A stretch of DNA of 63,863 nucleotides from Rhodoplanes tepidamans (lineage in GTDB: Bacteria; Pseudomonadota; Alphaproteobacteria; Rhizobiales; Xanthobacteraceae). The stretch lies in assembly GCF_030813915.1 (NCBI RefSeq), contig NZ_JAUSUJ010000034.1:1-63863 (forward strand), written 5' to 3'. The position numbers and the translations under genes were made by a program. Positions 45,278-56,848 of the stretch are shown in pieces. Numbering within the stretch: position 1 is the first letter of the stretch; each line of letters starts with the position of its first letter. Under the pieces are notes generated by a model. It was not told the origin of the DNA and made no database searches. It saw only the letters and a list, made by a program, of their open reading frames with translations.

Positions 45278-46231
45278 ATGAACGACCGCCAGATGCGCTA
45301 CTTCATCGCCGTGGCCGAGCAGCTCAGCTTCAGCCGCGCCGCCCGCCTGCTCAACGTCAGCCAGCCGCCGCTCAGCATGCAGATCAAGGCGCTGGAGGAG
45401 GAGCTCGGCGCCGCCCTCCTGGTGCGCACCCGCCGCCGGGTGGAGCTGACCGAGGCCGGCCGGCTGTTTCTCGACAGCGCCCGCCGGGCGGTCCGCCAGA
45501 TGGACGACGCCGCCGCCCTGGTGCGCCAGTCGGCCGAGGGCAAGGCCGGCGTGCTGCGCCTCGGCTTCACCAGCTCGGTGCCGCTGTCGAGCGTCTTCGC
45601 CCGCGTCATGCGGTCGTTCCGGGCCACTCATCCGCGGGTCGAGATCGAGCTCCTGCACATGTCGACGAGGGACCAGCTCGAGGCCCTCGAGGAGGACCGG
45701 CTCGACGCCGGAATCCTGCGCCCCGCCAACGGCGTCCAGCCGCGGGCCGGGATCGTCCTGCGGCCCGTCTGGCGCGACCGGCTGGCCGCCTTCCTGCCCG
45801 AGGCGCATCCGCTCGCCGGCGCCGCCGGGCCGGTCGCCATGGCCGAGCTGCGGACCGAGGACTTCGTCATGGTGTCGCGGCCGATCGGCTGCGGCGTGCA
45901 CGAGCAGACCCTGCGGCTGTGCGCGGCGGCCGGCTTCCTGCCGCATGTCGTGCAGGAGAGCCGCGAGCTCACCACGGTGCTGGGCCTGGTGGCGGCCGGG
46001 CTCGGCGTCTCGGTGCTGCCCGACTGCTACGCCCGGGTCGGCATGGCCGGGGTGGTGGCCCGCCCGCTCGCCTCGAGCGACGCCGAGAGCCGCCTCATGC
46101 TGGCGGTGCGGGCCCCGGCTCCCTCGCCGGTCGCCCGCCGATTCGTCGCGGTGGTGCAGGACGAGCTGCGCGCGCCGCCGCCGGAGCGCGGGCGGGCGCG
46201 GGCCGACCTCGCGGCGCTGCTGGTGGAGTGA
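45278..46231 (+). CDS. LysR-type transcriptional regulator
   Basis: A 317-residue regulator. The N-terminal winged helix-turn-helix (MRYFIAVAEQLSFSRAARLLNVSQPPLSMQIKALEEELGA, read in two parts) is followed by the linker helix and an effector-binding domain beginning GVLRLGFTSSVPLSSVFARVMRSF. It is divergent from the TctC-ligJ operon and probably activates it in response to a carboxylate or aromatic-derived ligand, as is common for LysR factors. The first residues MNDRQMRYF match the family start, so the ATG at 45278 is secure. Confidence 0.92.
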   Translation: MNDRQMRYFIAVAEQLSFSRAARLLNVSQPPLSMQIKALEEELGAALLVRTRRRVELTEAGRLFLDSARRAVRQMDDAAALVRQSAEGKAGVLRLGFTSSVPLSSVFARVMRSFRATHPRVEIELLHMSTRDQLEALEEDRLDAGILRPANGVQPRAGIVLRPVWRDRLAAFLPEAHPLAGAAGPVAMAELRTEDFVMVSRPIGCGVHEQTLRLCAAAGFLPHVVQESRELTTVLGLVAAGLGVSVLPDCYARVGMAGVVARPLASSDAESRLMLAVRAPAPSPVARRFVAVVQDELRAPPPERGRARADLAALLVE

Positions 46232-46385
46232 TTCGCGACCGGCCGGCGCGCCGGCGGTGCGGTTCGCCGGGCGGCTGCCCGCGACGCACCGGGCCTGAAT
46301 CGTGACGCACCGGGCCTGAATCGGTCACAGCGCCGAGCGTCCCGTCGCCGGGCGTCCCGTCGCTGTCGGAAAGTCAGGCTTCAGG

Positions 46386-46416
46386 GAGTTGCTGGAGCAG
46401 AGAGTTGCTGGAGCAG
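46386..46416. repeat. Two 15-bp direct repeats next to tRNA-Ala
   Basis: 'gagttgctggagcag' occurs twice, one base apart, just downstream of the tRNA-Ala 3' end. A remnant of duplication or of an insertion at the tRNA is possible, but no mobile gene adjoins. Confidence 0.6.
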
Positions 46417-46421
46417 GAGGT

Positions 46422-46497
<76 letters not shown>

Positions 46498-46695
46498 ACG
46501 CGCGACACGGGCTTGGGAACTCCGTGTCGAAAGTCTGTCCCCGCGGTCCTCCGCCGGCCTTGCGGCCGATCGGCGGTGCGTCCGCCGGGGATTCGGTCCG
46601 AGCCTTCTAGGCCCGGGCGCCGTCCGGTTCAAGGCCCCTCGTCGGAGCGCCCGGCGCGTCGGCGCCGCGCTTAGAACCACACTTTGCCGCCGACC

Positions 46696-47097
46696 TCAAG
46701 TCTCTTCCTCGTCCTCGATGTCGCCGCCGAGAATTTCCGACACGTCGGTGTCCTCTTCCTCGTCCTCGGCGATGAAGGCGGCGTCGTCGAGGCTCTCGTC
46801 GATGTCGACGTCGTCGTCCACGTCGGCGATGTCCTCGCCGACCGGCACCTTCTTGCCGCCGGAGGCCTCGGCATCGGCCTCCTCGAGCGACACGAACTCG
46901 GCCTCGGTGGTCTCCGGCAGCTCGGTCTCGGCCGCCATCCGGGCGGTGTCCGGGCGGCCGCCGCGCGGCGCCACCGGCAGCGCCACCTCGTAGACGGTGC
47001 CGCATTTCGGGCAGACGATCGGGTCTTTCGACAGATCGTAGAACTTGGCGCCGCACGAGGCGCAGAGGCGTTTCGTACCGAGCTCGGGTTTTGCCAC
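46696..47097 (-). CDS. FYDLN acid-domain protein (TIGR02300 type)
   Basis: A 133-residue alphaproteobacterial protein with an N-terminal zinc ribbon (C12, C15, C29, C32 in CASCGAKFYDL and VCPKCGTVYE) and a highly acidic C-terminal half full of Asp/Glu. The TIGR02300 family is named for the FYDLN/FYDLS motif and acidic tail; its function is unknown. The start is the GTG at 47097, which gives the family N terminus AKPELGTKR. It is divergent from aroA, a conserved arrangement in this order. Confidence 0.9.
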   Translation of the reverse strand: MAKPELGTKRLCASCGAKFYDLSKDPIVCPKCGTVYEVALPVAPRGGRPDTARMAAETELPETTEAEFVSLEEADAEASGGKKVPVGEDIADVDDDVDIDESLDDAAFIAEDEEEDTDVSEILGGDIEDEEET

Positions 47098-48759
<1,662 letters not shown>

Positions 48760-48782
48760 GGCCCGGTCTCGGCAGGAAGGTC

Positions 48783-48873
48783 GTCATGGCCGCGCTTGTC
48801 GCGGCCATCCATGTCTTCCGATGCCCGTCGTGCGCGAACGCGTGGATGGCCGCGACAAGCCCGGCCACGACGG
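48783..48873. repeat. REP-like repeat, family D (copy 2)
   Basis: Long inverted repeat: 'gtcatggccgcgcttgtcgc' and 'ggccatccatgtcttc' on the left, 'gcgtggatggccgcgacaag' and 'cccggccacgac' on the right. It lies between the convergent aroA and cyclopropane-synthase genes. Confidence 0.8.
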
Positions 48874-48892
48874 CGTGGAGGGGTGCGCGACC

Positions 48893-50281
48893 CTACCGCG
48901 GCCGGACGCTCGACCGCACCGGCGTCGGACGGCCGCCGCTCGCGGACGGCGCGGGCTCGGGCGCCGGCGGCCCGGCCGGGGCGTCGCGGTAGAGGTCCGC
49001 CCGGGTCGGCGGCAGGCCGGAGGGGCCGCGGCGGCGCTTGGAGGCGAGCGTCTGGTAGAGGCCGACCGTGTTGCGCTCGAACGCGATGGCGCAGGCGGCC
49101 AGATAGGCGATCCACATCCGCGTCTTGACCTCGCCGACCTCGGCGATGGCGGCGGCCTCGTTCGCCAGCAGCCGGTCGTGCCACAGCCGGCAGGTCTTCC
49201 AATAGTGCTCGCGCAGCTGCTCGACGTCGTGCACCTCGAAGCCGTGGCGCTCCAGCATCGTCACGGTGTTGCCGATGTGGTCGAGCTCGCCGCCCGGGAA
49301 GATGTACTTGGTCAGGAGCGCGAACTCGGCACGCTTCCTGCGGAAGGTCCTGTCGTCGCGCTTCGCCGGCCGGGTGATGGCGTGGTGCAGGAACAGCCCG
49401 CCCGGCACCAGCACGCGGTTCACGGTGTCGTAATAGGTCGGGTAGTTGTCGATCCCGATGTGCTCCTGGATGCCGATCGCCGCGACCTTGTCGTACTGGC
49501 CGTCCACGGTGGAGTAGTCGCGCAGCTCGATCCGGACGCGGTCCTCGAGCCCGAGCCGGCGGATCTTCTCCTGCGCGAAGGCGACCTGCTGCTCCGACAG
49601 CGTCACCCCGTGCGCCGTGACGCCGTAGTGCTGGGCGGCGTAGCAGGACAGCGCCCCCCAGCCGCAGCCGACGTCGAGCAGCCGCTCGCCCGGCTTCAGG
49701 CGCAGCTTGCGGCAGATGTGCTCCAGCTTGTCGCGCTGGATGGTGTCGACGTCGTTGTCCCAGTCGGTGCAGTAGCCGCAGGTGTAGACCATCTCGCGAT
49801 CGAGCCAGAGCGCGTAGAAGGCGTTCGAGACGTCGTAGTGATAGGCGATGTTCTTCTTGTTCTCGGACGGCGCGCCGCTGCTCGGCTTCTCGCCCGGCTG
49901 CTCCTCCAGCGGCCACGGGCCGCCGCGCGACACCGGGAAGAAGCGCGCCGCCGTGGTGAGCGTCAGTGTCTTGTCGAGCGTCTTGAGGAAGTCCTTGGTG
50001 CGCACCCGCGGGCGCTGCTTCACCAGGTCGAAGATCGTGCCGTTGACCAGGGCGATGCGGCCGGCCGCCCACAGGTTGGCCAGGGTCTCCAGGTTCGGCC
50101 GCCGCACCATCGCGGCGACCGCGCCCTCGTCGGCGATCCGCACCGCGAGCGCGTCGGCGGGAAGGTCGGCCGGCACGCGGGCGCCGTCCCACAGCACGAA
50201 GCCGATGTCGAGCGACAGCCGCTCGCGGGCATGGTCCAGGAGCTGCTTGAAGCTGTCGAGGCGTCGTGCGGCCGCGTCCAT
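48893..50281 (-). CDS. Cyclopropane-fatty-acyl-phospholipid synthase family protein
   Basis: A 462-residue SAM-dependent methyltransferase of the CFA synthase/mycolic acid cyclopropane synthase family, acting on membrane phospholipid acyl chains. After a family N-terminal domain, the substrate-entry motif is AYHYDVSNAFYALWLDREMVYTCGY, the SAM-binding motif LDVGCGWGALSCYAA, followed by GVTLSEQQVAFA and IQEHIGIDNYPTYY. A 60-residue Pro/Arg-rich tail ends the protein. The ATG at 50281 has a GGGGGA site. It is inserted antiparallel between aroA and cmk. A related branched-acyl methyltransferase role cannot be excluded. Confidence 0.9.
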   Translation of the reverse strand: MDAAARRLDSFKQLLDHARERLSLDIGFVLWDGARVPADLPADALAVRIADEGAVAAMVRRPNLETLANLWAAGRIALVNGTIFDLVKQRPRVRTKDFLKTLDKTLTLTTAARFFPVSRGGPWPLEEQPGEKPSSGAPSENKKNIAYHYDVSNAFYALWLDREMVYTCGYCTDWDNDVDTIQRDKLEHICRKLRLKPGERLLDVGCGWGALSCYAAQHYGVTAHGVTLSEQQVAFAQEKIRRLGLEDRVRIELRDYSTVDGQYDKVAAIGIQEHIGIDNYPTYYDTVNRVLVPGGLFLHHAITRPAKRDDRTFRRKRAEFALLTKYIFPGGELDHIGNTVTMLERHGFEVHDVEQLREHYWKTCRLWHDRLLANEAAAIAEVGEVKTRMWIAYLAACAIAFERNTVGLYQTLASKRRRGPSGLPPTRADLYRDAPAGPPAPEPAPSASGGRPTPVRSSVRPR

Positions 50282-50421
50282 GAATGTCCCCCGCGCATGT
50301 CCCGGGCACAACCGGGCGGGGGGATATTGCAGAACTGCGGCCGGCATGGAATAGCCTGCCGCCCCGAAGGGGTGCCGGGCCGCCCCCGACCGGCACGGTC
50401 CGCATGCAACGAACGACACCG

Positions 50422-51045
50422 ATGATCATCGCCATCGACGGGCCGGCGGCCTCCGGCAAGGGCACGCTCGGCAAGCGCCTCGCCGCCCATTACGGGCTGC
50501 GCCATCTCGACACCGGGCTGTTGTACCGCGCCGTGGCGCATGCGGTGCTCGCCGCGGGCCACGCCGCGGACGACCGCGAGACGGCGGCGGCGGCCGCGCA
50601 GGCACTCGATCCGACCGGTTTCGACGAGGCGGTGCTGAAGAGCCAGGCGGTCGGCGAGGCCTCCTCGGTCGTCTCGGCCTTTCCGGAGGTGCGCGCCGCC
50701 CTGTTCAACTTCCAGCAGGAGTTCGCCGCGACGCCGCCCGGCGCCGTGCTCGACGGCCGCGACATCGGCACGGTGATCTGCCCGCACGCCGACGTGAAGA
50801 TCTTCGTCACCGCCTCGCCCGAGGCGCGGGCGCATCGCCGCTGGCTGGAGTTCTCCGCCCGCGGCCTGCCGACCAGCGAGGCCGAGGTGCTGGCCGACAT
50901 CCGCCGCCGGGACGAGCGCGACTCCGGCCGCGCCGTGGCGCCGCTGGTCGCCGCCGCCGATGCGCATGTGCTCGACACCACCGCGTTGGACGTGGATGCC
51001 GCCGTCGCCGCGGCGATCGCGCTGGTGGAGGGACGGCGGGGCTGA
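50422..51045 (+). CDS. cmk: Cytidylate kinase
   Basis: Phosphorylates CMP and dCMP with ATP; cytoplasmic, essential for nucleotide supply. The 207-residue product begins with the canonical [16 protein letters not shown]-loop, then [12 protein letters not shown], the substrate segment [23 protein letters not shown] and the lid [15 protein letters not shown]. The ATG at 50422 gives the usual start; an in-frame ATG at 50404 would add six residues. It is the middle gene of the conserved aroA-cmk-rpsA group. Confidence 0.95.
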   Translation: MIIAIDGPAASGKGTLGKRLAAHYGLRHLDTGLLYRAVAHAVLAAGHAADDRETAAAAAQALDPTGFDEAVLKSQAVGEASSVVSAFPEVRAALFNFQQEFAATPPGAVLDGRDIGTVICPHADVKIFVTASPEARAHRRWLEFSARGLPTSEAEVLADIRRRDERDSGRAVAPLVAAADAHVLDTTALDVDAAVAAAIALVEGRRG

Positions 51046-51057
51046 CGAGCGTCGCCT

Positions 51058-51090
51058 GTTCCCTCTCCCCGCACGCGGGGCGAGGGGACC
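51058..51090. repeat. Fragment of family B repeat
   Basis: 'ccctctccccgcacgcgggg' and 'cgagggg', the hairpin core of family B, between the convergent cmk and transglutaminase-like genes. Its hairpin could terminate transcription from both sides. Confidence 0.5.
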
Positions 51091-51106
51091 TCGGCGGTTC
51101 GGGGCT

Positions 51107-51913
51107 CTACTCCACCTCCTCGGTGATCACCGTGAAGTTGGCGAGGTCGGCGCGGCCGAACGAGGTGGAGATCGCCACGTCGGTGGCGTCGCGGCCGCGG
51201 GCGACCAGAATCCGGCCGATGCGCGGCACGTTGTGGCGGGCGTCGAACGTGTACCAGCGGCCGCCCAGATAGGCCTCGAACCACGCCGAGAAGTCCATCG
51301 GCTGCGGGTCCTCGGGGACGCCGATGTCGCCCAGATAGCCGGTGCAGTAGCGCGCCGGGATGTTCATGCAGCGGCAGAACGTGATGGCGAGATGGGCGAA
51401 GTCGCGGCACACGCCGCGCTGCTCGGCGTGGCCTTCGGCCGCCGTGCGGGTGGCGCGGGCGTGCGAGTAGCCGAAGGCGAGGTGGTCGTGGACGTAGTCG
51501 CAGATCGCCTGCACGCGGCCCCAGCCGGGCGGCGAGCCGGAAAACAGCGCCCACGCCTGCTCGGCCAGGTGCTCGGTGTCGCAGTAGCGGCTGCCGAGCA
51601 GGTAGATCAGCGTGTCGTCCGGCAGGTCCTGGACGGGAATCTGCGCCGCCTCGGGCGCGACCTCGTCGGGCGCGCCGCTGTCGTTCACCACGAAGTCCGC
51701 CGAGAAGCGCACCCGTCCGGCCGGGACGACGAGGCGGGTGCAGACATTGTCGAACTGGTCGCGGTACGTGCGCGGCTGGAGCGGTGGATCGAACGTCATC
51801 CGTTCCGGGGTGACGAGATCGCCGCGGCGGGACGGATGCACCGAGAGCAGAAGGACCATCGGGGTCGGCTGCGGGCAGTCGAAGGCGATGTCGTAGCCGG
51901 CACGGATTTTCAC
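51107..51913 (-). CDS. Transglutaminase-like protein
   Basis: A 268-residue cytosolic-looking protein of the bacterial transglutaminase-like (COG1305) group: an N-terminal beta-sandwich domain followed by the cysteine-protease fold. The nucleophile-type Cys169 is in QRGVCRDFAHLAI, and FDARHN holds the third-position Asp. At the spot where the family's His normally stands (xHAWxExYL), this protein reads DFSAWFEAYL, with Ser in place of His, so activity is uncertain. The GTG at 51913 has GGAGA upstream and gives the common KIRAGYDI start. It pairs with the second transglutaminase-like gene just upstream; such pairs often have proteolytic or unknown roles. Confidence 0.85.
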   Translation of the reverse strand: MKIRAGYDIAFDCPQPTPMVLLLSVHPSRRGDLVTPERMTFDPPLQPRTYRDQFDNVCTRLVVPAGRVRFSADFVVNDSGAPDEVAPEAAQIPVQDLPDDTLIYLLGSRYCDTEHLAEQAWALFSGSPPGWGRVQAICDYVHDHLAFGYSHARATRTAAEGHAEQRGVCRDFAHLAITFCRCMNIPARYCTGYLGDIGVPEDPQPMDFSAWFEAYLGGRWYTFDARHNVPRIGRILVARGRDATDVAISTSFGRADLANFTVITEEVE

Positions 51914-52022
51914 GCGGCAGGGTCTCCGGTTGCGGGGCGCGGTCGTCTCGACGTCGAAATGCAAGCGTCGAAATGCAAGCGAGGTGCCAAGCCCAGCGCC
52001 GCGGCGCGACGCAGTGCTCGGC

Positions 52023-52907
52023 TCACCCCGCTCCCGGGTCCTCCGAGGTCACATGGACCTCGACCGTCATGCCGAGCTCGTCGTCGGGGCTGCCGCGGAA
52101 CGTGCCGGTGAGCGGCACCGCCTGGGAGGGCAGGCGAGCGACCGCCACCCGGATCAGGTCGCGGTTGCCGATGATCCCGTTGGTCGGGTCGAACTCCACC
52201 CAGCCGGCGCCCGGCAGGTAGACCTGGCACCAGGCGTGGGTCGAGCCGCCGCCGAGATGGCGGGTCGCGTCGCGGGTGGGAACGTAGAGATAGCCGGAGA
52301 CGAAGCGCGCCGCGAAGCCCAGCGCCCGCACCGCCTCCATCATGAACAGGGCGAAGTCCCGGCAGGTTCCGCGGCCGAGCCGCAGCGTGGTGAGCGGGTC
52401 CTGGGTGCCGGATTCGGTGCGGCGGTTGTAGACGAAGCTCTCGCCGATGGCCGTCGTCAGCGTCATCAGCAGGCGGCCGGTCGGGGTCTCCTGGCCGAGG
52501 CCGAGGAAGCGGCGGGCCCAGCGCTCCAGCTCGCCGCCCGGGTCGGGGCACTGGCGGGCCATGTAGGGCGCGAGGTCGGGCCGCTCGTCCTCGGCATAGG
52601 AGAACGGGTAGGTCTTGGCGTAGTCCTCGCTCTGGAAGTCCACCGGATCGGGGAAGTGCTCGACCGAGATGCGGTTCTCGAACACCAGCTCTTCGGCCTC
52701 CGCGTCGAAGCGGGCGGTCGCCACGGCATTGCCGAACGGGTCGTGCACCCAGCGGATCGCGCTCGGGGTGGGGGTGATGCGCAGCGTCGCCCCGAGCAGC
52801 CGCTGGTCGTAGGAGTCGCGCGGCCGGAACATCATGCGGTGCTCGCCGAAGCCGACCGGCCGCCGGTACCGGTAGGTCGTGAGATGTCGCACCTCGAGGA
52901 CGGTCAT
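52023..52907 (-). CDS. Transglutaminase-like protein with intact triad
   Basis: A 294-residue protein of the transglutaminase-like superfamily (N-terminal domain plus Transglut_core). It starts MTVLEVRHLTTYRY, a typical opening, and has the full Cys-His-Asp triad: RGTCRDFALFMMEAVRALG, GSTHAWCQVYLPGAGW and VEFDPTNG. It is likely a cysteine peptidase or amide-modifying enzyme. It lies 109 bases upstream of the partner gene at 51107-51913 in the same direction, so the two are probably one transcription unit. No signal peptide is seen. Confidence 0.9.
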   Translation of the reverse strand: MTVLEVRHLTTYRYRRPVGFGEHRMMFRPRDSYDQRLLGATLRITPTPSAIRWVHDPFGNAVATARFDAEAEELVFENRISVEHFPDPVDFQSEDYAKTYPFSYAEDERPDLAPYMARQCPDPGGELERWARRFLGLGQETPTGRLLMTLTTAIGESFVYNRRTESGTQDPLTTLRLGRGTCRDFALFMMEAVRALGFAARFVSGYLYVPTRDATRHLGGGSTHAWCQVYLPGAGWVEFDPTNGIIGNRDLIRVAVARLPSQAVPLTGTFRGSPDDELGMTVEVHVTSEDPGAG

Positions 52908-53415
52908 GGCTCGTGCAGTCTCGCCAGGGTTGCGGCAGCGGACAGGCCGGGCGCGCGACGGAGCGGCCGCGCCGCATGCGCCGCAGCACGTCGGCGCCTC
53001 AACTTAACGCGTTCCGGCGCGATTGCGACGCCTTGCTCCGACCCCGCCCGATACGATATAGACGCGGCAGTCCGGGCCGCCGACAACCTCGAAGCGCCCC
53101 GAGCGTGACGTCCCCCTGCCGACCTGTCCGGAGTCGCCCGCGCGTCCTCCCGGCATGGCCGGCCGGTGGCGTTGAACGGATCGTGTCCCGGTTCGGGATC
53201 GATCCGGCTCCCGCGGCACCTCCATGCTGCGGCACCCGGACCCAGCATGTCCCGACCGCTCGGTAGATCGGGCCGGCCCATGCCTTCCCGCTCCGTCCCT
53301 TATGGGAGAGGCGCGCGACGGCGTGGCAGCCGAAGGCTACGGGGCCTTCGGCCCGAGCGGTCAACACGGACATTTCGTCAACACCAGCCCGCCGGCTGTC
53401 CCGTCAGGAGACTTC
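52908..53415. promoter_or_regulatory. Long upstream region of rpsA
   Basis: A 508-base gap between the divergent transglutaminase-like gene and rpsA. A weak sigma-70-like pair (TTGCTC at 53033, TATAGA at 53057) could start the rpsA transcript and would leave a leader of about 350 bases. 'gaaggctacggggccttc' near 53331 is a small hairpin in that leader. Ribosomal protein S1 usually controls its own leader; nothing more specific is visible. Confidence 0.35.
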
Positions 53416-55125
53416 ATGGCTCAGACCGCTCACGCCACGCACGCCGCTCACGAAGACTTCGCGGCCATGCTCGAGGAGTCCTTCACCCAGGGCAACCTGC
53501 ACGAAGGCACCGTCATCAAGGGAACCGTCGTCGCGATCGAGAAGGACCTCGCGGTCATCGACGTCGGGCTGAAGACCGAGGGGCGGGTGGCGCTCCGGGA
53601 GTTCATGGGTCCCGGACGGCAGAACGAGGTCAAGGTCGGCGACACCGTCGAGGTCTACCTGGAGCGCGTCGAGAACGCGCTCGGTGAGGCGGTCCTGTCG
53701 CGCGACAAGGCGCGCCGCGAGGAGAGCTGGGGCAAGCTCGAGCGCGCGTTCCAGAACAACGAGAAGGTCCAGGGCGTCATCTTCAACCAGGTCAAGGGCG
53801 GCTTCACGGTCGACCTCGACGGTGCCGTCGCCTTCCTGCCGCGCTCGCAGGTCGACATCCGTCCGATCCGCGACGTCACGCCGCTGATGAACGTCCCGCA
53901 GCAGTTCCAGATCCTCAAGATGGATCGCCGCCGCGGCAACATCGTGGTGTCGCGCCGCACCGTGCTGGAAGAGACCCGCGCCGAGCAGCGCCAGGAGCTC
54001 GTCCAGAACCTCGAAGAGGGGCAGGTGATCGACGGCGTGGTCAAGAACATCACCGACTACGGTGCGTTCGTCGACCTCGGCGGCATCGACGGCCTGCTGC
54101 ACGTGACCGACATCGCCTGGCGGCGTGTGAACCACCCGTCCGAGGTCTTGAACATCGGCCAGCAGGTCAAGGTCAAGATCATCAAGATCAACCACGAGAC
54201 CCACCGCATCTCGCTCGGCATGAAGCAGCTTCAGGCCGATCCGTGGCAGGGCATCGAGGCCAAGTATCCGGTCCACACGCGGCTCAACGGCCGCGTCACC
54301 AACATCACCGACTACGGCGCGTTCGTCGAGCTGGAGCCGGGGATCGAGGGCCTCATCCACGTCTCCGAGATGTCGTGGACCAAGAAGAACGTCCATCCGG
54401 GCAAGATCGTCTCCACCTCCCAGGAGGTCGAGGTGCAGGTGCTCGAGGTCGATCCGGTCAAGCGGCGCATCTCGCTCGGCCTCAAGCAGACCATGCGGAA
54501 CCCGTGGGAGGTCTTCGTCGAGAAGTACCCGCCCGGCGCCGTGGTCGAGGGCGAGGTCAAGAACAAGACCGAGTTCGGCCTGTTCCTCGGCCTCGACGGC
54601 GACGTCGACGGCATGGTCCACCTCTCCGACCTGGACTGGAAGCGTCCGGGCGAGCAGGTGATCGAGGAGTTCAAGAAGGGCGACCACGTCCGCGCCCAGG
54701 TGCTCGACGTCGACGTCGAGAAGGAGCGCATCTCGCTCGGCATCAAGCAGCTCGAGGGCGACCCCTTCGCCGAGGCCGGCGACGTCCGCAAGGGCGCCGT
54801 GGTGACGGGCGAGGTGGTCGAGGTGAAGGAAGGCGGCATCGACGTGAAGATCGTCGGCACCGACCTGACCGCCTTCATCAAGCGCTCCGAGCTCGCCCGC
54901 GACCGCTCCGAGCAGCGCCCCGACCGCTTCGCGGTCGGCCAGAAGGTCGATGCCCGCGTCACCCAGTTCGACCGCAAGTCGCACAAGGTGCAGGTCTCGA
55001 TCAAGGCGCTCGAGGTGGCCGAGGAGAAGGAGGCGATCGCCCAGTACGGCTCGTCCGACTCCGGCGCCACCCTCGGCGACATTCTCGGCACCGCGCTCAA
55101 GCGCGCCAACGAGAAGAAGGACTGA
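53416..55125 (+). CDS. rpsA: 30S ribosomal protein S1
   Basis: RNA-binding ribosomal protein that unfolds mRNA and aids initiation. The 569-residue product carries six S1 OB-fold domains; clear repeats are [49 protein letters not shown] and [25 protein letters not shown], each ending RISLG(M/L/I)KQ. The N-terminal [10 protein letters not shown] is the ribosome-docking segment. The ATG at 53416 follows caggag at seven bases and gives the family length. It ends with a strong terminator. Confidence 0.97.
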   Translation: MAQTAHATHAAHEDFAAMLEESFTQGNLHEGTVIKGTVVAIEKDLAVIDVGLKTEGRVALREFMGPGRQNEVKVGDTVEVYLERVENALGEAVLSRDKARREESWGKLERAFQNNEKVQGVIFNQVKGGFTVDLDGAVAFLPRSQVDIRPIRDVTPLMNVPQQFQILKMDRRRGNIVVSRRTVLEETRAEQRQELVQNLEEGQVIDGVVKNITDYGAFVDLGGIDGLLHVTDIAWRRVNHPSEVLNIGQQVKVKIIKINHETHRISLGMKQLQADPWQGIEAKYPVHTRLNGRVTNITDYGAFVELEPGIEGLIHVSEMSWTKKNVHPGKIVSTSQEVEVQVLEVDPVKRRISLGLKQTMRNPWEVFVEKYPPGAVVEGEVKNKTEFGLFLGLDGDVDGMVHLSDLDWKRPGEQVIEEFKKGDHVRAQVLDVDVEKERISLGIKQLEGDPFAEAGDVRKGAVVTGEVVEVKEGGIDVKIVGTDLTAFIKRSELARDRSEQRPDRFAVGQKVDARVTQFDRKSHKVQVSIKALEVAEEKEAIAQYGSSDSGATLGDILGTALKRANEKKD

Positions 55126-55210
55126 CCGGCGACCGATCCGGCCCGGGGCGAGGCCCCGGGCCGCGCGGGGCGACGCCCCGACGACCGGCCCGATCAACGG
55201 ACTGTTCAGG

Positions 55211-55240
55211 AACCGGCCGCGCGAGCGGCCGGTTTCGCCT
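55211..55240 (+). terminator. Rho-independent terminator of rpsA
   Basis: Perfect 10-bp stem AACCGGCCGC / GCGGCCGGTT with a GCGA tetraloop, followed by 'tcgccttttc', about 85 bases after the rpsA stop. Confidence 0.8.
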
Positions 55241-55363
55241 TTTCGGCGCCCGGATTCGTGCATAATGGCGGGGCCGGGGATGCCGTGCCGGTCCGCGGGC
55301 CGGCCGCCGGCCGGGACCGGCGACGAGCCGCCCGGCCGCATGGACCGACCAGGAAGGACCCGA

Positions 55364-56353
55364 ATGTCGCTCGACGCCGATGCTCTCGTCGACCGCCGCC
55401 GGATGCGGCGCAAGCTCACCTTCTGGCGAGTCCTCGCCGTGCTGGTCGCGGTGGCCGGCGTCGTCGCCGTGGCCACCGCCCTGCGCGGGCGCGCCGATCT
55501 CGGCTTCGGCGGGCCCGGCTCGGCCCAGATCGCCCGGGTCAGCATCAAGGGGGTGATCCGCAACGACCAGGACCGGGTCGAGGCGCTGGAGCGGCTGGCC
55601 AAGTCGCGCGCCGCCCGGGCCGTGATCGTCCACATCGACAGCCCCGGCGGCACCACGGCGGGCTCCGAGCAGCTCCACACGGCGCTGCGCAAGGTCGCCG
55701 AGACCAAGCCGACCGTCGTCGTCGTCGACGGCATGGCCGCCTCGGGCGGCTACATCGCCGCCATGGCGGCCGACCACATCGTCGCCCAGGGGAACTCGAT
55801 CGTCGGCTCGATCGGCGTGCTGTTCCAGTACCCCAACGTCGCCGACCTGATGAAGACGATCGGGATCAAGCTGGAGGAGGTGAAGTCGTCGCCCCTCAAG
55901 GCGGCGCCCAACGGCTTCGAGCCGACCAGCCCGGAGGCGCGCGCCGCGATCGCCGCCCTGGTCGCCGATTCCTACGACTGGTTCCGTGGCATGGTGAAGG
56001 AGCGCCGCGGCATCGACGGCGAGCTGCTCGCCCGGGTCACGGACGGCCGGGTGTTCACCGGCCGGCAGGGGGTCGAGCTCAAGCTGGTCGACGCCATCGG
56101 CACCGAGGAGACGGCGGTCGCCTGGCTCGCCAAGCAGAAGGGCATCGATCCCAAGCTGCCGGTGCGCGACTGGAAGCTCGAGGCGCGCCTCGGCGACCTC
56201 TCCTTCCTGCATCTCGGCAGCACGGCGCTGGCCGAGGCGGTCGGCCTCGGGCCGCTCGCCCGGGCCCTGGTGGGCACCGGGACAATCCAATCTTTTGAAC
56301 GCCTTAGTCTTGACGGTCTGCTGGCGCTTTGGCACCCTGCGGCGTCGGACTGA
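55364..56353 (+). CDS. sppA: Signal peptide peptidase SppA, short form
   Basis: Inner-membrane serine protease that degrades leftover signal peptides; 329 residues, the single-domain type. A membrane anchor at about 21-40 ([19 protein letters not shown]) precedes the Clp-like fold with the nucleophile Ser127 in [10 protein letters not shown] and the general-base Lys179 in SSPLKAAP, plus IDSPGG near 91. The ATG at 55364 has aggaagga upstream. It leads into ihfB, the gene order expected for this group. Confidence 0.95.
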   Translation: MSLDADALVDRRRMRRKLTFWRVLAVLVAVAGVVAVATALRGRADLGFGGPGSAQIARVSIKGVIRNDQDRVEALERLAKSRAARAVIVHIDSPGGTTAGSEQLHTALRKVAETKPTVVVVDGMAASGGYIAAMAADHIVAQGNSIVGSIGVLFQYPNVADLMKTIGIKLEEVKSSPLKAAPNGFEPTSPEARAAIAALVADSYDWFRGMVKERRGIDGELLARVTDGRVFTGRQGVELKLVDAIGTEETAVAWLAKQKGIDPKLPVRDWKLEARLGDLSFLHLGSTALAEAVGLGPLARALVGTGTIQSFERLSLDGLLALWHPAASD

Positions 56354-56472
56354 GCGGCGGCTCGACAGCCGGGCGGACCGGTGTCGCCGTCGGGCTCCCG
56401 TGCAGGGGCATCGTCGGTGGACGCCGATGCCGGTGCTCTCCTGATCTCGTCGCTGATCGGCGGAAACGGCAG

Positions 56473-56769
56473 ATGATCAAATCGGAACTCGTCCAGCGCA
56501 TCGCGGCGCAGAACCCGCATCTCTACCAGCGGGACGTGGAAAACATCGTCAATGCCATCCTCAACGAGATCACGGCGGCGCTCGCCCGCGGCGATCGCGT
56601 CGAGCTGCGCGGCTTCGGCGCCTTCTCGGTGAAGGAGCGGCCGGCCCGCACGGGCCGCAACCCGCGCACCGGCCAGCACGTCGAGGTCGACCAGAAATGC
56701 GTGCCGTTCTTCAAGACCGGCAAGGAGATGCGCGAGCGGCTGAACCGTCCGGAGCCGCCGCAGGCGTGA
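56473..56769 (+). CDS. ihfB: Integration host factor, beta subunit
   Basis: DNA-bending architectural protein that works as a heterodimer with IhfA. The 98-residue product starts [17 protein letters not shown], typical of IHF-beta rather than HU, and carries the DNA-contacting arm [22 protein letters not shown] and [14 protein letters not shown]. It sits between sppA and lapA as in related genomes. Confidence 0.95.
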   Translation: MIKSELVQRIAAQNPHLYQRDVENIVNAILNEITAALARGDRVELRGFGAFSVKERPARTGRNPRTGQHVEVDQKCVPFFKTGKEMRERLNRPEPPQA

Positions 56770-56848
56770 GGCCGGCCGGTCCGCGTCCCTGTCGCGACCG
56801 TTCCGTTCCGAATTGAGCGACCCTGCTTCGAACGAAAGTGATTTCGAC

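Noticed and set aside
46386-46416. Direct repeats beside tRNA-Ala considered as an integrative-element attachment site
   Set aside because: They do not copy the tRNA 3' end and no integrase or second attachment copy is present.
53404-55734. A 776-residue minus-strand open frame across rpsA
   Set aside because: Leu/Asp/Val/His-rich low-complexity shadow of the six S1 domains, no start signal and no recognisable motif.
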